Below are positions 42,777-52,545 of a stretch of DNA of 64,000 nucleotides, one piece after another. The position numbers and the translations under genes are program-made. Position 1 is the first letter of the stretch, and the number at the start of each line of letters is the position of its first letter. Below the pieces are notes generated by a model, which was not told the DNA's origin, searched no databases, and saw only the letters and a program-made list of their open reading frames with translations. The stretch comes from Stieleria bergensis (GTDB lineage: Bacteria > Planctomycetota > Planctomycetia > Pirellulales > Pirellulaceae): the NCBI GenBank assembly GCA_007745635.1, contig CP036272.1:4993498-5057497 (forward strand), given 5' to 3'.

Positions 42777-44618
42777 ATGTCGATTGCGCTCTCTGTTCGT
42801 TTCCAGCTCATGCTTTGTTTCTTGGCACTGACTGTGTGCAGTCCGCTCTGCCTGCCCGCACAACGACTGGCGGCAGACGAATCCACACGGCCCAACGTTG
42901 TCGTGATTCTCTCCGACGACCAGGGCTGGGGGGATTTAAGCCTGCATGGGAACCCCAATTTATCCACGCCCAACATCGACTCTCTGGCCAAGCAAGGCGC
43001 ACACGTTGACAACTTTTATGTCTGTGCAGTCTGCTCTCCGACACGAGCCGAATTTCTAACCGGTCGCTATCACGGACGATCTGGCGTGTACAGCACGTCA
43101 GCCGGCGGGGAGCGTTTTGATGCCGCCGAACAAACCATCGCGCAAGTGTTTCAAAAGGCTGGTTACCAAACCGCCTGCTATGGCAAATGGCACAGCGGCA
43201 TGCAATGGCCCTACCATCCCAATGCTCGTGGCTTTCAAGACTACTATGGGTTTTGCAGCGGGCACTGGGGCAACTACTACGATCCCATGCTGGAACACAA
43301 TGGCAAGATCGTCCAAGGCGAAGGGTTCATCATCGATGATTTGACCAATCATGCGATGGAGTTCATCAGCAACAGCGGCGACAAACCATTTTTCGTCTAT
43401 CTGCCGCTCAATACTCCGCACTCACCCATGCAGGTGCCGCAGGCGTATTGGGATCGATTCAAAAACAAAGAGCTCGTGCCGGATGCAGCCAAAGCCAATC
43501 GCAAAGCACAGAAAACTCCGCACGCTCGAGCAGCGCTGGCGATGTGCGAGAACATCGACGACAACGTTGGCCGATTGATGAAACACTTGGAGGCAACCGG
43601 CAAGGATCGCGAAACCATTGTTGTTTACTTTAGCGACAACGGTCCCAACGGAGCTCGCTTCAACGGTGGCATGCGAGGCCGTAAAGGATCGACCAACGAA
43701 GGTGGCCTGCGCTCGCCTTGCGTGATTCGCTACCCCGACAAGATTAAACCCGGCACCAAAGTTGCCACCATCAGCGCAGCAATTGACCTGCTGCCAACCT
43801 TGGCTGACTTTGCCGGCATTGACTGGAAAGCATCCCAAGTTAAGGATCGCCCAGTGGATGGAGTCTCCTTTGCCAATCAGTTGTCCGACAACGACCGCAG
43901 CGATGAAGCGCGCGAGCGGATTCTGTTCAGCAACTGGAACAACAAGTTCACCGCCAGAACGCAGCGGTATCGTTATCACCACACAGGCACGCTGTACGAC
44001 ATCGAAGCGGAACGCGGTGAAATGACCGACGTTGCCGATCAGCATCCCGAAGTGGCGAAGAAACTTGACGCCGCCCTGCAACAGTGGAAATCGTCCCTGT
44101 CACCGATTGTTAACCTGCCGCGTAACAACATCAAACCGCGACCGTTTCCAATTGCACACCCTGATGCTCTTTGGACACAGCTGCCGGCTCGCGATGCCAC
44201 CTACACCGGCACAATCACGCGCAGCAATAGGTTCCCCAACTGTTCGTATCTCTTCAACTGGTCTGACACCGAAGCTGAGATTCGCTGGGACGTCGAAGCA
44301 TTGGGCAGTGGACGCTATGAAGTGCAAATGTACTACGCTTGCCCGGAACCAGACGTGGGCGCTAAGATTGAGCTACGCTATGGAGATTCGAAAACGACGG
44401 CAACGATTAGAAAACCCGTCGAGTCACCGTTTATTGGTGCGGTCAATGATCGTGTGCCGCGCTCCGAAGGAGATGTGCGACGTTGGCAAGCAATGGATCT
44501 AGGCGAACTGAAAATCACGCCCGGTCGTCAGCCATTGATCTTGAAAGCCACCAAAGTGCCCGGCAAACAAGTGGCTGAATTGCGATTGCTAATGCTCAAA
44601 AAGATCGACGCTCAATAG
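42777..44618 (+). CDS. Secreted sulfatase with C-terminal beta domain
   Basis: Type I sulfatase hydrolysing a sulfate ester, probably on a polysaccharide. From ATG 42777 it has 613 residues and a signal peptide (FQLMLCFLALTVCSPLCL). Metal ligands lie in NVVVILSDDQGWGDLSLHG; the formylglycine site is Cys86 in CSPTRAEFLTGRYHGRSG; FVYLPLNTPHSPMQVP and VVYFSDNGPNGARF follow. The sulfatase core ends near residue 440 and is followed by about 150 residues (SYLFNWSDTEAEIRWDVEAL, YEVQMYYACPEPDVGAKIEL) that look like a carbohydrate-binding or accessory beta sandwich. It stands upstream of three more sulfatase genes. Confidence 0.93.
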   Translation: MSIALSVRFQLMLCFLALTVCSPLCLPAQRLAADESTRPNVVVILSDDQGWGDLSLHGNPNLSTPNIDSLAKQGAHVDNFYVCAVCSPTRAEFLTGRYHGRSGVYSTSAGGERFDAAEQTIAQVFQKAGYQTACYGKWHSGMQWPYHPNARGFQDYYGFCSGHWGNYYDPMLEHNGKIVQGEGFIIDDLTNHAMEFISNSGDKPFFVYLPLNTPHSPMQVPQAYWDRFKNKELVPDAAKANRKAQKTPHARAALAMCENIDDNVGRLMKHLEATGKDRETIVVYFSDNGPNGARFNGGMRGRKGSTNEGGLRSPCVIRYPDKIKPGTKVATISAAIDLLPTLADFAGIDWKASQVKDRPVDGVSFANQLSDNDRSDEARERILFSNWNNKFTARTQRYRYHHTGTLYDIEAERGEMTDVADQHPEVAKKLDAALQQWKSSLSPIVNLPRNNIKPRPFPIAHPDALWTQLPARDATYTGTITRSNRFPNCSYLFNWSDTEAEIRWDVEALGSGRYEVQMYYACPEPDVGAKIELRYGDSKTTATIRKPVESPFIGAVNDRVPRSEGDVRRWQAMDLGELKITPGRQPLILKATKVPGKQVAELRLLMLKKIDAQ

Positions 44619-44699
44619 CTCGCTTCCAGAGCATGATCACGCCCGCCAACCGAACGTGAATCACCGGTCACTCGCTTCAGCGCCGTTTGCCACGCTGAG

Positions 44700-45695
44700 C
44701 TAACTGGCGTTCACATCCACGACGACGCGGCCTTGCACTTTGCCTTTTAAAACCTGACTGGCGATCTTGGGCACCTCTGCAAGCGACACGATTTGCGTCA
44801 TTGCATCGAGTTGCTGCAATGGCAAATCCGTCGCGAGACGCTGCCAGACGGTCAAGCGTTTTGCATAGGGCTGCATGACGCTGTCGATCCCCAACAGATT
44901 GACACCTCGCAACAGAAACGGAATCACGCTGGTTGGTAAGTCAGCACCGCCAGCCAAGCCAACCGCTGCGACGGAGGCTCCGTATTTCATTTGCCCAAGA
45001 ACTCGCGCCAGCATCGTCCCGCCCACTGCGTCCACGCATCCAGACCAGCGTTCAGATTCCAGGGGCTTCTTGATTGTCGCAGACAGTTCGGATCGATCAA
45101 TCACACTGGTTGCTCCCAAGTCGTGCAAATAGCCGGTCAATTCACGTCTGCCGGTGACTGCAGCCACTTGGTATCCAAGCTGGCTAAGCACGGCTGTGGC
45201 AATGGAGCCAACACCTCCCGCAGCGCCCGTCACCAACACACTGCCGTCTGCTTTTTCCAGCCCTTGATTTTCAAGCGCCACAATGGCCAACATCGCTGCG
45301 ACTCCAGCCGTGCCAACAGCCATCGCCTGCTGGGCCGAGAGAGCCTCCGGCAACGGGACCAACCAGTCTGCACTCACCCTCGCTCGCTGCGACAATCCTC
45401 CCCAATGACTCTCGCCGACTCGCCAACCAGTGAGCACCACGCGGTCGCCGGCTTGATAGCGTGCGTCGGTAGACGAATGCACCACCCCGGCAAAATCAAT
45501 GCCTGGCACGTGCGGATAGGAACGCACCAAACCGCCGCCACCGGGCAACAAGCAAAGAGCGTCTTTGTAATTCACAGTCGAATACAAAACGTCAACCATC
45601 ACCTCTCCGCTAGGCAACTGATCGTCCGTCAATTCCCGCACCTGTGCGGACACATCCGCCTGATTGGTCTCCACGACAAGGGCACGAAAGCTCAT
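44700..45695 (-). CDS. AcuI/YhdH-family NADPH-dependent reductase
   Basis: A 331-residue medium-chain reductase lacking the catalytic zinc, of the YhdH/AcuI group that reduces acrylyl-CoA and related enones. Family features are VDVLYSTVNYKDALCL near residue 36, HVPGIDFAGVVHSS, GESHWGGLSQRARV, AMAVGTAGVAAMLAIVALEN and the Rossmann motif VLVTGAAGGVGSIATAVLSQ. The start is ATG at 45693-45695. It lies between two plus-strand sulfatase genes on the opposite strand. Substrate not determined; detoxification of acrylyl-CoA from osmolyte breakdown is the known role of relatives. Confidence 0.92.
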   Translation of the reverse strand: MSFRALVVETNQADVSAQVRELTDDQLPSGEVMVDVLYSTVNYKDALCLLPGGGGLVRSYPHVPGIDFAGVVHSSTDARYQAGDRVVLTGWRVGESHWGGLSQRARVSADWLVPLPEALSAQQAMAVGTAGVAAMLAIVALENQGLEKADGSVLVTGAAGGVGSIATAVLSQLGYQVAAVTGRRELTGYLHDLGATSVIDRSELSATIKKPLESERWSGCVDAVGGTMLARVLGQMKYGASVAAVGLAGGADLPTSVIPFLLRGVNLLGIDSVMQPYAKRLTVWQRLATDLPLQQLDAMTQIVSLAEVPKIASQVLKGKVQGRVVVDVNAS

Positions 45696-46373
45696 GGTTA
45701 CTGGCCTTTTAAAGGGACGGAATGGGTTCTATAGACAGCACAACTGAAGCGATAAACAAATACAGCGAGAAATTCCCGTACAAGCAGTTGCTGTTCTCAA
45801 TGACTGTATCAAAAAAGAACCGCCAGATCGATCCGGCGACCTCATCAAGGGCAGCGATGCCATTCACGCGGCCTGCATCTTCCACCCTGCCAACGCGCCC
45901 GGGAGTGTTCCCAGCAAATTGCACCGCTTCGATAGCTCAGGGGCAGCACGATGGAACCTAGCAACGATGCGAACAAGAACACTGCCACGAAACATTTTGC
46001 AATGCGCGTGTGCGTCATCTATGCTGCTGCACTCTGAAGAAATCTCTTCGTGATTGACCTGTGGCGTTCGCAAATCCCGCCGAACGTCCGCCTGTGTGTG
46101 TAGGGAAGCCCTGTGTGTGTAAGGAAGCCCTGTGTGTTTGTGGAAGCATGGATTGTGAACGCAGTGCTTGCAAGCAATCATTTTCCAGTGACGCATCACC
46201 CCAACAAGCAGCCCGTGCAGTATTGCCCGCGGGGATCGTTTTCCTGATTCGTCGCCGAAGACCGTCACGCGAGCATGTCGCATGAAGAGATGCAAGTTAA
46301 ACATTCCGGCGTCTCAATCTGCTAACATGCCGGTTTGAATGCTTCTGATCCTCCCGTGACTCGTTGTGATTCC
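45696..46373. other. Gene-poor stretch before the second sulfatase
   Basis: About 680 bp between divergently transcribed genes, with only short frames of no recognised family. It contains three copies of a 19-bp GTGTGT-rich repeat (listed separately). Promoters for both flanking genes should lie here. Confidence 0.45.
46091..46147. repeat. 19-bp tandem repeat, three units
   Basis: Three consecutive units at 46091-46109, 46110-46128 and 46129-46147, based on CCTGTGTGTGTARGGAAGC. The first two differ at one base and the third at a few. Non-coding by context. Confidence 0.85.
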
Positions 46374-47960
46374 ATGAAACTCATCCTTACGATCCTGCTG
46401 ACCGCAACGCTGTCGTGGATTTCATCCTCGCATGCTGCGGAACGAGCCCCGAACATCGTTTTCTTTCTGGTCGACGACTTGGGCTGGAAGGATTTAGGAT
46501 GCTACGGAAGCTCATTTTACGAGACACCTCATGTCGATCAACTTGCCCAGCAAGGTGTTCGTTTCACCAATGCCTACGCTGCCTGTCATGTCTGTTCGCC
46601 GACGCGAGCGAGCATCATGACCGGGAAGTACCCCGCCAGACTAAAACTCACTGATTGGCTGAGCGGCCGGCGTGAATTTCCCTTTCAACGCCTCAAGAAT
46701 GCAGACATTGTTCAGCAGCTTCCGCTGTCAGAAATCACGCTCGCAGAAGCGTTGAAAGAACACGGCTATCAAACCATGCACATCGGGAAATGGCACCTTG
46801 GCGAAGATCCGCACGGTCCCCTGCAGCAAGGTTTTGATCGTCGGGTACCGCAATGGAACAAAGGCTGGCCGAAAGCAGGCTACCATGCTCCATTTAAGTT
46901 TGCTGACATGGTGGATCAACCCGGAGAATACCTGACGGATCGCTTAACGGATTCTGCGGAAGCGTTTATTCAGGCCAATCAGGACCGTCCGTTCTTCCTG
47001 TACCTGTCTCACTTCGCGGTCCATGATCCCATTCAAGGGCGTGAGGACCTGGTCGATCAGTATCACAAAAAGCTCAGACTTACAGCGAAACCAACCGGCC
47101 CCGACTTCATTCTCGAAGGGAATCCAGACGATCCACAGCCTGCATCGCGTCAGCAGCTTGATGAACTCGCCAAGCAAGCTTCGCACCAAGGCTACAAAGT
47201 GCTTCCCCAGCGCACCGTGAAAATCAAGCAACATCAAGACAACCCACAGTTTGCCGCGATGGTCAGCGCGATGGACGAAAGCTTGGGGCGGATCGTGAAA
47301 ACGTTGGAATCGGTCGGAGTCTCAGAGAACACGATCATCGTTTTCTTTTCCGACAACGGCGGCATGTCGGCGGCAAACTTTGGCAATCCCAAACGGGTCG
47401 TCCGGCCAACCCAACTGGATGCTGCCTTTTCCACGTCGAATTTGCCGTTGCGCGGCGCAAAAGGTTGGCTGTACGAAGGCGGCATCAGAGTGCCCTTGAT
47501 CGTCAAATGGCCCGGCACCAATGGAACGCGTCATGGAAAAGCTGGCGAGGTCTGTGATGAACCCGTGATCAGCACGGACTTTTTCCCCACACTGCTCGAA
47601 ATGGCCGGCTTGCCAGCGATGCCCCAGCAAGCTGTTGATGGCGTCAGCTTCGCGGCTGCATTAGAGGGAAAATCGTTTGAGCGTGGACCACTGTTTTGGC
47701 ATTTCCCTCATTACAGCAACCACGGGATGCAAAGCCCTGGCGGTGCCATCCGATCCGGCCATTACAAACTGCTGGAATCATTCGAAAACGGAACCCTGCA
47801 GCTTTACAACTTGCAGGACGATCTTGGCGAACAACACGACCTTGTTTCCAAGCAACCCGCCATCGCAAAACAATTGCACGGTCAGTTGCAAGCGTGGCGA
47901 GAACGAGTCCACGCAAACATGATGCCGCCCAATCCGAATTACAATCCACCGTCACATTAG
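46374..47960 (+). CDS. Secreted sulfatase (arylsulfatase A-like)
   Basis: From ATG 46374, 528 residues with signal peptide MKLILTILLTATLSWISSSH. The sulfatase core has NIVFFLVDDLGWKDLGCYGS, the formylglycine site Cys74 in CSPTRASIMTGKYP, the MHIGKWHLGEDPHGP segment, FLYLSHFAVHDP and IIVFFSDNGGMSAANF, and PLFWHFPHYSNHG near the C-terminus. That end resembles the arylsulfatase A / iduronate-type group. The open frame has 13 further upstream codons that lack a signal sequence. The ThuA gene follows 162 nt downstream on the same strand. Confidence 0.94.
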   Translation: MKLILTILLTATLSWISSSHAAERAPNIVFFLVDDLGWKDLGCYGSSFYETPHVDQLAQQGVRFTNAYAACHVCSPTRASIMTGKYPARLKLTDWLSGRREFPFQRLKNADIVQQLPLSEITLAEALKEHGYQTMHIGKWHLGEDPHGPLQQGFDRRVPQWNKGWPKAGYHAPFKFADMVDQPGEYLTDRLTDSAEAFIQANQDRPFFLYLSHFAVHDPIQGREDLVDQYHKKLRLTAKPTGPDFILEGNPDDPQPASRQQLDELAKQASHQGYKVLPQRTVKIKQHQDNPQFAAMVSAMDESLGRIVKTLESVGVSENTIIVFFSDNGGMSAANFGNPKRVVRPTQLDAAFSTSNLPLRGAKGWLYEGGIRVPLIVKWPGTNGTRHGKAGEVCDEPVISTDFFPTLLEMAGLPAMPQQAVDGVSFAAALEGKSFERGPLFWHFPHYSNHGMQSPGGAIRSGHYKLLESFENGTLQLYNLQDDLGEQHDLVSKQPAIAKQLHGQLQAWRERVHANMMPPNPNYNPPSH

Positions 47961-48122
47961 GCAATCGGATGCTAAACGGCGGAAGCACGTCTCGTGAGAC
48001 ACCGGGCGTTGCTCCCAACGTGGCAGAACTTGAAGACACCGCGCCTGAAACTCGATCATTTGTTCACCATCAAGCCATTGAACGATGGCAATTCGACGAA
48101 CCACCTCTTGCGAGGCAACGCG

Positions 48123-49004
48123 ATGAAACGCCCCTTACTTGCCACCCCGTTGGCCCTTTTGTTCGCGATGTTGTGCAGCGTCGCAACCGCAGAGAAGACA
48201 AAGATTGTTTTCATTTCCGGTAGCCCGAGTCATGGCCGCATGCAGCACGAGCATCGAGCCGGAAACATGATTCTGGCTGAAGCCTTGAATGAATCCGGTT
48301 TAGACGTTCAAGCTGAACTTGTCCCTCACCCCGGATACCCCAAGGACACGTCGATCCTGAAAGATGCCGCCACGGTGGTGATCTTCTGCACAGGCCATCG
48401 AGGACATGTACTGAACCCTCACCTTGACGAATTTGACAAACTGATGAAGTCAGGCACAGGCGTCGTGATGATCCACTGGGCAACGGAAGCAGAGAAGGGG
48501 AAGCCGGGAGAAAAGTTTTTGGATTGGATGGGCGGCTTCTGCGACCTGGACTGGTCCGTCAACCCACACTGGACGCCGAACTTTGACAGCCTTCCCAAAC
48601 ATCCGATCACAAGAGGCGTAAAGCCGTTTAGCGTGAATGACGAATGGTACTACCACATGCGATTTGTCAAAGACATGAAAGGGGTGACACCGATCCTGTC
48701 CGACCTGCCCCCGCTGACGACACTTCGACGTCCCGACGGTGCTCGCAGTGGCAACCCGACGGTTCGCAAGTCTGTCGAATCAGGTGAATCACAGGTGGTC
48801 GCCTGGGCTTATCAACGTCCCGCCGGAGGAAGAGGTTTCGGTTTTACGGGAGCCCATAATCATGTCAGCTGGCAGGATGAAAACTTCCGAAAGGTCGTTC
48901 TCAACGCGATTCTCTGGACAGCCCATGTCGATGTCCCCGAAACTGGCTGCCCATCACCTGCCATCAGCGACGAACAGCTAAAAACGAATCTCGACAAAAA
49001 GTAA
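48123..49004 (+). CDS. Secreted ThuA-like protein
   Basis: A 293-residue protein starting at ATG 48123 with a signal peptide (MKRPLLATPLALLFAMLCSV). The body is the class I glutamine-amidotransferase-like fold of the ThuA (trehalose utilisation) family: KIVFISGSPSHGRMQHEHRA, ATVVIFCTGHRGHVLNPHLD, GVVMIHWATEAEKG, the family segment HPITRGVKPFSVNDEWYYHM and GFGFTGAHNHVSWQDENFRK. ThuA homologues in planctomycetes are common in polysaccharide and inositol catabolic clusters. Its enzymatic activity is unknown. It is co-directional with the sulfatases on both sides. Confidence 0.9.
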   Translation: MKRPLLATPLALLFAMLCSVATAEKTKIVFISGSPSHGRMQHEHRAGNMILAEALNESGLDVQAELVPHPGYPKDTSILKDAATVVIFCTGHRGHVLNPHLDEFDKLMKSGTGVVMIHWATEAEKGKPGEKFLDWMGGFCDLDWSVNPHWTPNFDSLPKHPITRGVKPFSVNDEWYYHMRFVKDMKGVTPILSDLPPLTTLRRPDGARSGNPTVRKSVESGESQVVAWAYQRPAGGRGFGFTGAHNHVSWQDENFRKVVLNAILWTAHVDVPETGCPSPAISDEQLKTNLDKK

Positions 49005-49227
49005 ACCGACATTCCCAACGTTGCCGCGGTCGCGGAGACGCTTCAATCAGCGTTGGCGGAGAAACGCTTGATCAGATGCGATCTGTCACAAACCAACCGC
49101 ATCACCTCGCCGATGATGCCACTGATTGCGGCGCCGTAATGCTCCACCGTTTCGCACGTTGGATCGGCGAGGCTCGCCAAACCACCTTCCCTGCTTTCTC
49201 TCATCACCTCTTCGTTGAGTGCTCCCG

Positions 49228-50757
49228 ATGACTCGCCGTCTTCTTTTTGTGGCTTTTGCGTTTCTCCTTTGTGGCTGGGGAGAACACGGTTCAACCGATG
49301 CCAATGATCGCCCCAATATTTTGCTTTGTATTTCCGATGACCAAAGCTTTGAACATGCCACAATCAATGGCTGCCGCGGTGTAAACACACCGGCCTTCGA
49401 TCGGATCGCTCATGAAGGCATTCGTTTTACCAACGCCTACTGCGACGCGCCCAGTTGCGGGCCTTCACGCAGCGCCATTCTAACGGGGCAACCCATCTGG
49501 CGATTGAAGGAAGCAGGCAACATTCATAGCACCTTGCCCGCTGAGTTTGCCACGTATCCGGAACTTTTAAAGAGAGCCGGCTATCACGTTGGCGCTACCG
49601 GAAAAGCTTGGTCGCCGGGGCGTTTGGCACCAGGCGGACGAACCGAGAATCCGGCTGGCAAACTCTATGTCGGCCGCAAACGAAAGCCGGCTTACGCCAA
49701 CATCAGTCAAACAGATTACGCTGGCAATTTCGCGGACTTTCTGGCTGCAAAGCCCGATGCCGAACCGTTCTGCTTCTGGCTAGGTACGTATGAATCACAC
49801 CGCGGCTTTGAAAAGGGAATCGGAATCAAGGAGGGCAAACAACTCGATCAAATCCGAGTGCCCGCCTACTTACCGGACGAGACAGTCGTTCGCAGTGACC
49901 TGTTGGACTATCTGGTGGAAGTCGAAGACTTCGATTCAGTTGTCGGGCGAACAATTGACTTGCTGGAAAAGACCGGCCAATTGGAGAACACAATCATTGT
50001 CGTCACCAGCGATCATGGCATGCCGTTCCCAAGAGCGAAAGCGAGTCTCTATGATGCCGGGACGCGCGTCCCCTTTGCCGCGAGATGGCCAGCGGGAATC
50101 CAACAGCCAGGACGCACATCAAAGGCATTCGTCAATCTAAGCGACCTAGCAACAACCTTCCTAGCAGCCGCCAAGATCGATATCCCCGATCAAATGACGG
50201 GACGGAATCTAGGGCCCATCTTGACGAACACGCAACAAGAGGACGATCGAACGTTCGATCGAGCGTTCATTGCAATGGAGAGGCACGATGGTTGCCGAGC
50301 AGGAGGCAAAGGCTATCCTTGCCGCGCGATTCGCAAAGACAACTGGCTGTACATCCAAAACGGCGCCCCTGAACGCTGGCCAGCAGGCGACCCCGATGCT
50401 TCAGAATGCGCCCGCGCAATCCCGTTTGGAGAAGTGGATTCGTCACCGTCCAAATCATTCCTGATGGACCATTCCGATGACCCCAGGATTCGCCGGTATT
50501 ACGACCTAGCATTCGCGAAGCGACCGGCGGAGGAACTCTACCGTGTCGACACAGATCCGGACCAAATCACGAACCTGGCAGGCCTGGAAGAGTACGTTCA
50601 GGTCCAAGACCAATTACGCCAGGAACTTGAGGAACATCTAACGCAGACAAACGACCCTCGCATGACCGGAGAACCAGCCCTGTGGGATTACTATCCTTAT
50701 TACGGCCTGCGAAGAAACAAAGATTGGCAAGTCGCCAAGAGGCCTGCAACGCCGTAA
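49228..50757 (+). CDS. Secreted sulfatase (heparan N-sulfatase-like)
   Basis: From ATG 49228, 509 residues with a signal peptide (MTRRLLFVAFAFLLCGWG). NILLCISDDQSFEHATINGC carries the metal-binding Asp pair, and the formylglycine Cys77 lies in SCGPSRSAILTGQP. Other core segments are GYHVGATGKAWSP, FWLGTYESHRGFEKG and IIVVTSDHGMPFPRAKASLY. The CxPSR variant with the short DDQSFEH opening is typical of the N-sulphoglucosamine sulphohydrolase branch. It belongs to the sulfatase block but is about 220 bp from the ThuA gene. Confidence 0.92.
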   Translation: MTRRLLFVAFAFLLCGWGEHGSTDANDRPNILLCISDDQSFEHATINGCRGVNTPAFDRIAHEGIRFTNAYCDAPSCGPSRSAILTGQPIWRLKEAGNIHSTLPAEFATYPELLKRAGYHVGATGKAWSPGRLAPGGRTENPAGKLYVGRKRKPAYANISQTDYAGNFADFLAAKPDAEPFCFWLGTYESHRGFEKGIGIKEGKQLDQIRVPAYLPDETVVRSDLLDYLVEVEDFDSVVGRTIDLLEKTGQLENTIIVVTSDHGMPFPRAKASLYDAGTRVPFAARWPAGIQQPGRTSKAFVNLSDLATTFLAAAKIDIPDQMTGRNLGPILTNTQQEDDRTFDRAFIAMERHDGCRAGGKGYPCRAIRKDNWLYIQNGAPERWPAGDPDASECARAIPFGEVDSSPSKSFLMDHSDDPRIRRYYDLAFAKRPAEELYRVDTDPDQITNLAGLEEYVQVQDQLRQELEEHLTQTNDPRMTGEPALWDYYPYYGLRRNKDWQVAKRPATP

Positions 50758-50892
50758 CAGGCATCCCCATCAAGGCACCTCCACCACATGCAATTTTGCC
50801 TTAAACAACCGCGTTCCGCACATGCCGCGATGTCGCTTCGCCCACCTGGTGTTTAAAGACAAGACGGCAAAGCAAGTGCTGGCAACTGGCGG

Positions 50893-52293
50893 CTAGTCCA
50901 ACAGGTTGGGCGTCTCTGGATAGAGGGGGCGTTCTTTGGCAGTCCGACCTAACTTTCCTGAAGGAACTGGTGGACACTGCTTCAATAAGAACGCCAGCTC
51001 CTTACGGACATTCGCTGCTTCACCGTCAACGGAACCGCCCAGATCATTGGCTTCATCCAGATCCATCGGGACATCATAGTAGCGCCCATCGCGATACAAT
51101 TTGTACTGAGCTGTCCGAGCGTACTGGCCGGGTGCCTTGTTCCAATAGCACTGATAATGGCACAACACCCACTGTCGGCGATTGCCTTCTTGGCCGTTTA
51201 GTTGAGGAAAGAAACTGCGTCCATCGATGGGGTCGTCGACGGTCTTCTGGCGTCCTGCCGCATCGGACAAGGTGGCGTAGAAATCTGTGAAGTCAATTAA
51301 ATCGGATAGCACTTTGCCTTTGGGCGTGTGTCCTGTCCAGCGAGCGACAAACGGCACATGCGTCCCATTATCCTTCATCCCGGCTTTGCCGCCTCTGATC
51401 TCCGTTCCATTCCACTGCGAGCGAATCCCCGTATTGGTTCCGTTGTCAGCGGTGAACATGATGATCGTCTCTTCTCCTAAGCCTAACTCGTCCACTTTGT
51501 CGGCGATCTTTCCGATCAGCTTATCCATGTAATTCACCATGGCCACAAAGTTCTCTTTCTTGGCGTCATAACCTTTAGGGGCTTTGTTTAACGCATGATT
51601 GATTGGCCGATCGCCAAGGTTATCCGGCGTGGGCACAAACGGGTCGTGGACCAGAACCATTGGGTAATAGACAAAGAACGGTTCCTCTTGGTTGCGTTCA
51701 ATGAAATCACAAACAAAGTCCGTCAGCAAGTCAGGACCATACTTCCCAGCATTCTCCTCTTTGGTAATGAACTTGCCGTTGTGTTCGAGAGGCGGATCCC
51801 AGAATCTCTCTCCACCGTCGCCGCCTTTTCCTCGCGTGACCTGCCACAGCAACGACTCGTCAAAGCCAGCCTTCTGTGGCCGCGTTGGGTCGTCACTTCC
51901 TGGCAAGGTGTTGTACAGCCCGTTCAACTGCCACTTCCCAGCGATTGCCGTGCGGTAACCAGCATCCTGCATCATGTGACCAAACGTCTTTTCCTTTGGA
52001 TTCAGGTATCCAAAGTGCGAGTAATTTCGAAAGCCATACTTGCCCGTCATGATCTTCACGCGTGAGGGCGTGCAAATCGGTGTGGAATAGCAATGCTGGA
52101 AACGCACTCCCTGAGCCGCCAAGCGATCGATATTCGGCGTTTTGTAATCCTGGGCACCGTAACAACCAAAACACTCCCAGCTGACATCGTCTGCCATGAT
52201 CAGAATCACATTGGGCCGATCCGCAGCGCGGGCCCCGGCGACCAAGCCAATGGAAATCAATACGAACGCCAGAGATCTTAGGATTGCAGTCAC
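50893..52293 (-). CDS. Secreted sulfatase (minus strand)
   Basis: The open frame runs to 52392, but the GTG at 52291-52293 starts directly on a signal peptide (TAILRSLAFVLISIGLVAGA), giving 466 residues. NVILIMADDVSWECFGCYGA holds the metal ligands; the formylglycine Cys74 is in CTPSRVKIMTGKYGFRNY; IAGKWQLNG, FVYYPMVLVHDPFVPT and IIMFTADNGTNTGIRSQW complete the core. It is divergent from the dehydrogenase at 52546, with about 250 bp between them, so the two may share regulation. Confidence 0.92.
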   Translation of the reverse strand: MTAILRSLAFVLISIGLVAGARAADRPNVILIMADDVSWECFGCYGAQDYKTPNIDRLAAQGVRFQHCYSTPICTPSRVKIMTGKYGFRNYSHFGYLNPKEKTFGHMMQDAGYRTAIAGKWQLNGLYNTLPGSDDPTRPQKAGFDESLLWQVTRGKGGDGGERFWDPPLEHNGKFITKEENAGKYGPDLLTDFVCDFIERNQEEPFFVYYPMVLVHDPFVPTPDNLGDRPINHALNKAPKGYDAKKENFVAMVNYMDKLIGKIADKVDELGLGEETIIMFTADNGTNTGIRSQWNGTEIRGGKAGMKDNGTHVPFVARWTGHTPKGKVLSDLIDFTDFYATLSDAAGRQKTVDDPIDGRSFFPQLNGQEGNRRQWVLCHYQCYWNKAPGQYARTAQYKLYRDGRYYDVPMDLDEANDLGGSVDGEAANVRKELAFLLKQCPPVPSGKLGRTAKERPLYPETPNLLD

Positions 52294-52545
52294 GATGGTT
52301 TCTTGATTCAAAAAGGAAGAGCACTCAAGCGGCTTCAACCGCTGGGGGACACATGATACCAACAGCAGAACCTTGATGCACGACAAAGGCATTCAGAGTT
52401 CGTCAAATCGAGCCGGGAAAACCGAGCAGACGTTCAGTCGCTGCAGCCAAAGTGGGTTAGAATATCGAAGCCAGTTTCCCCTCCTCGCGGTGTGCTCTCA
52501 CGTCGCTGACACTCCTGCAATTCGTAACCTTTTCTAAAGTTCGCC

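Noticed and set aside
43422-44081. 219-codon minus-strand frame inside the first sulfatase
   Set aside because: It lies entirely within a well-supported sulfatase and has no motif of its own.
45930-45990. A segment ATAGCTCAGGGGCAG that resembles a tRNA D-arm
   Set aside because: No T-arm (GTTCRANYC), no acceptor pairing and no anticodon stem follow, so it is chance similarity.
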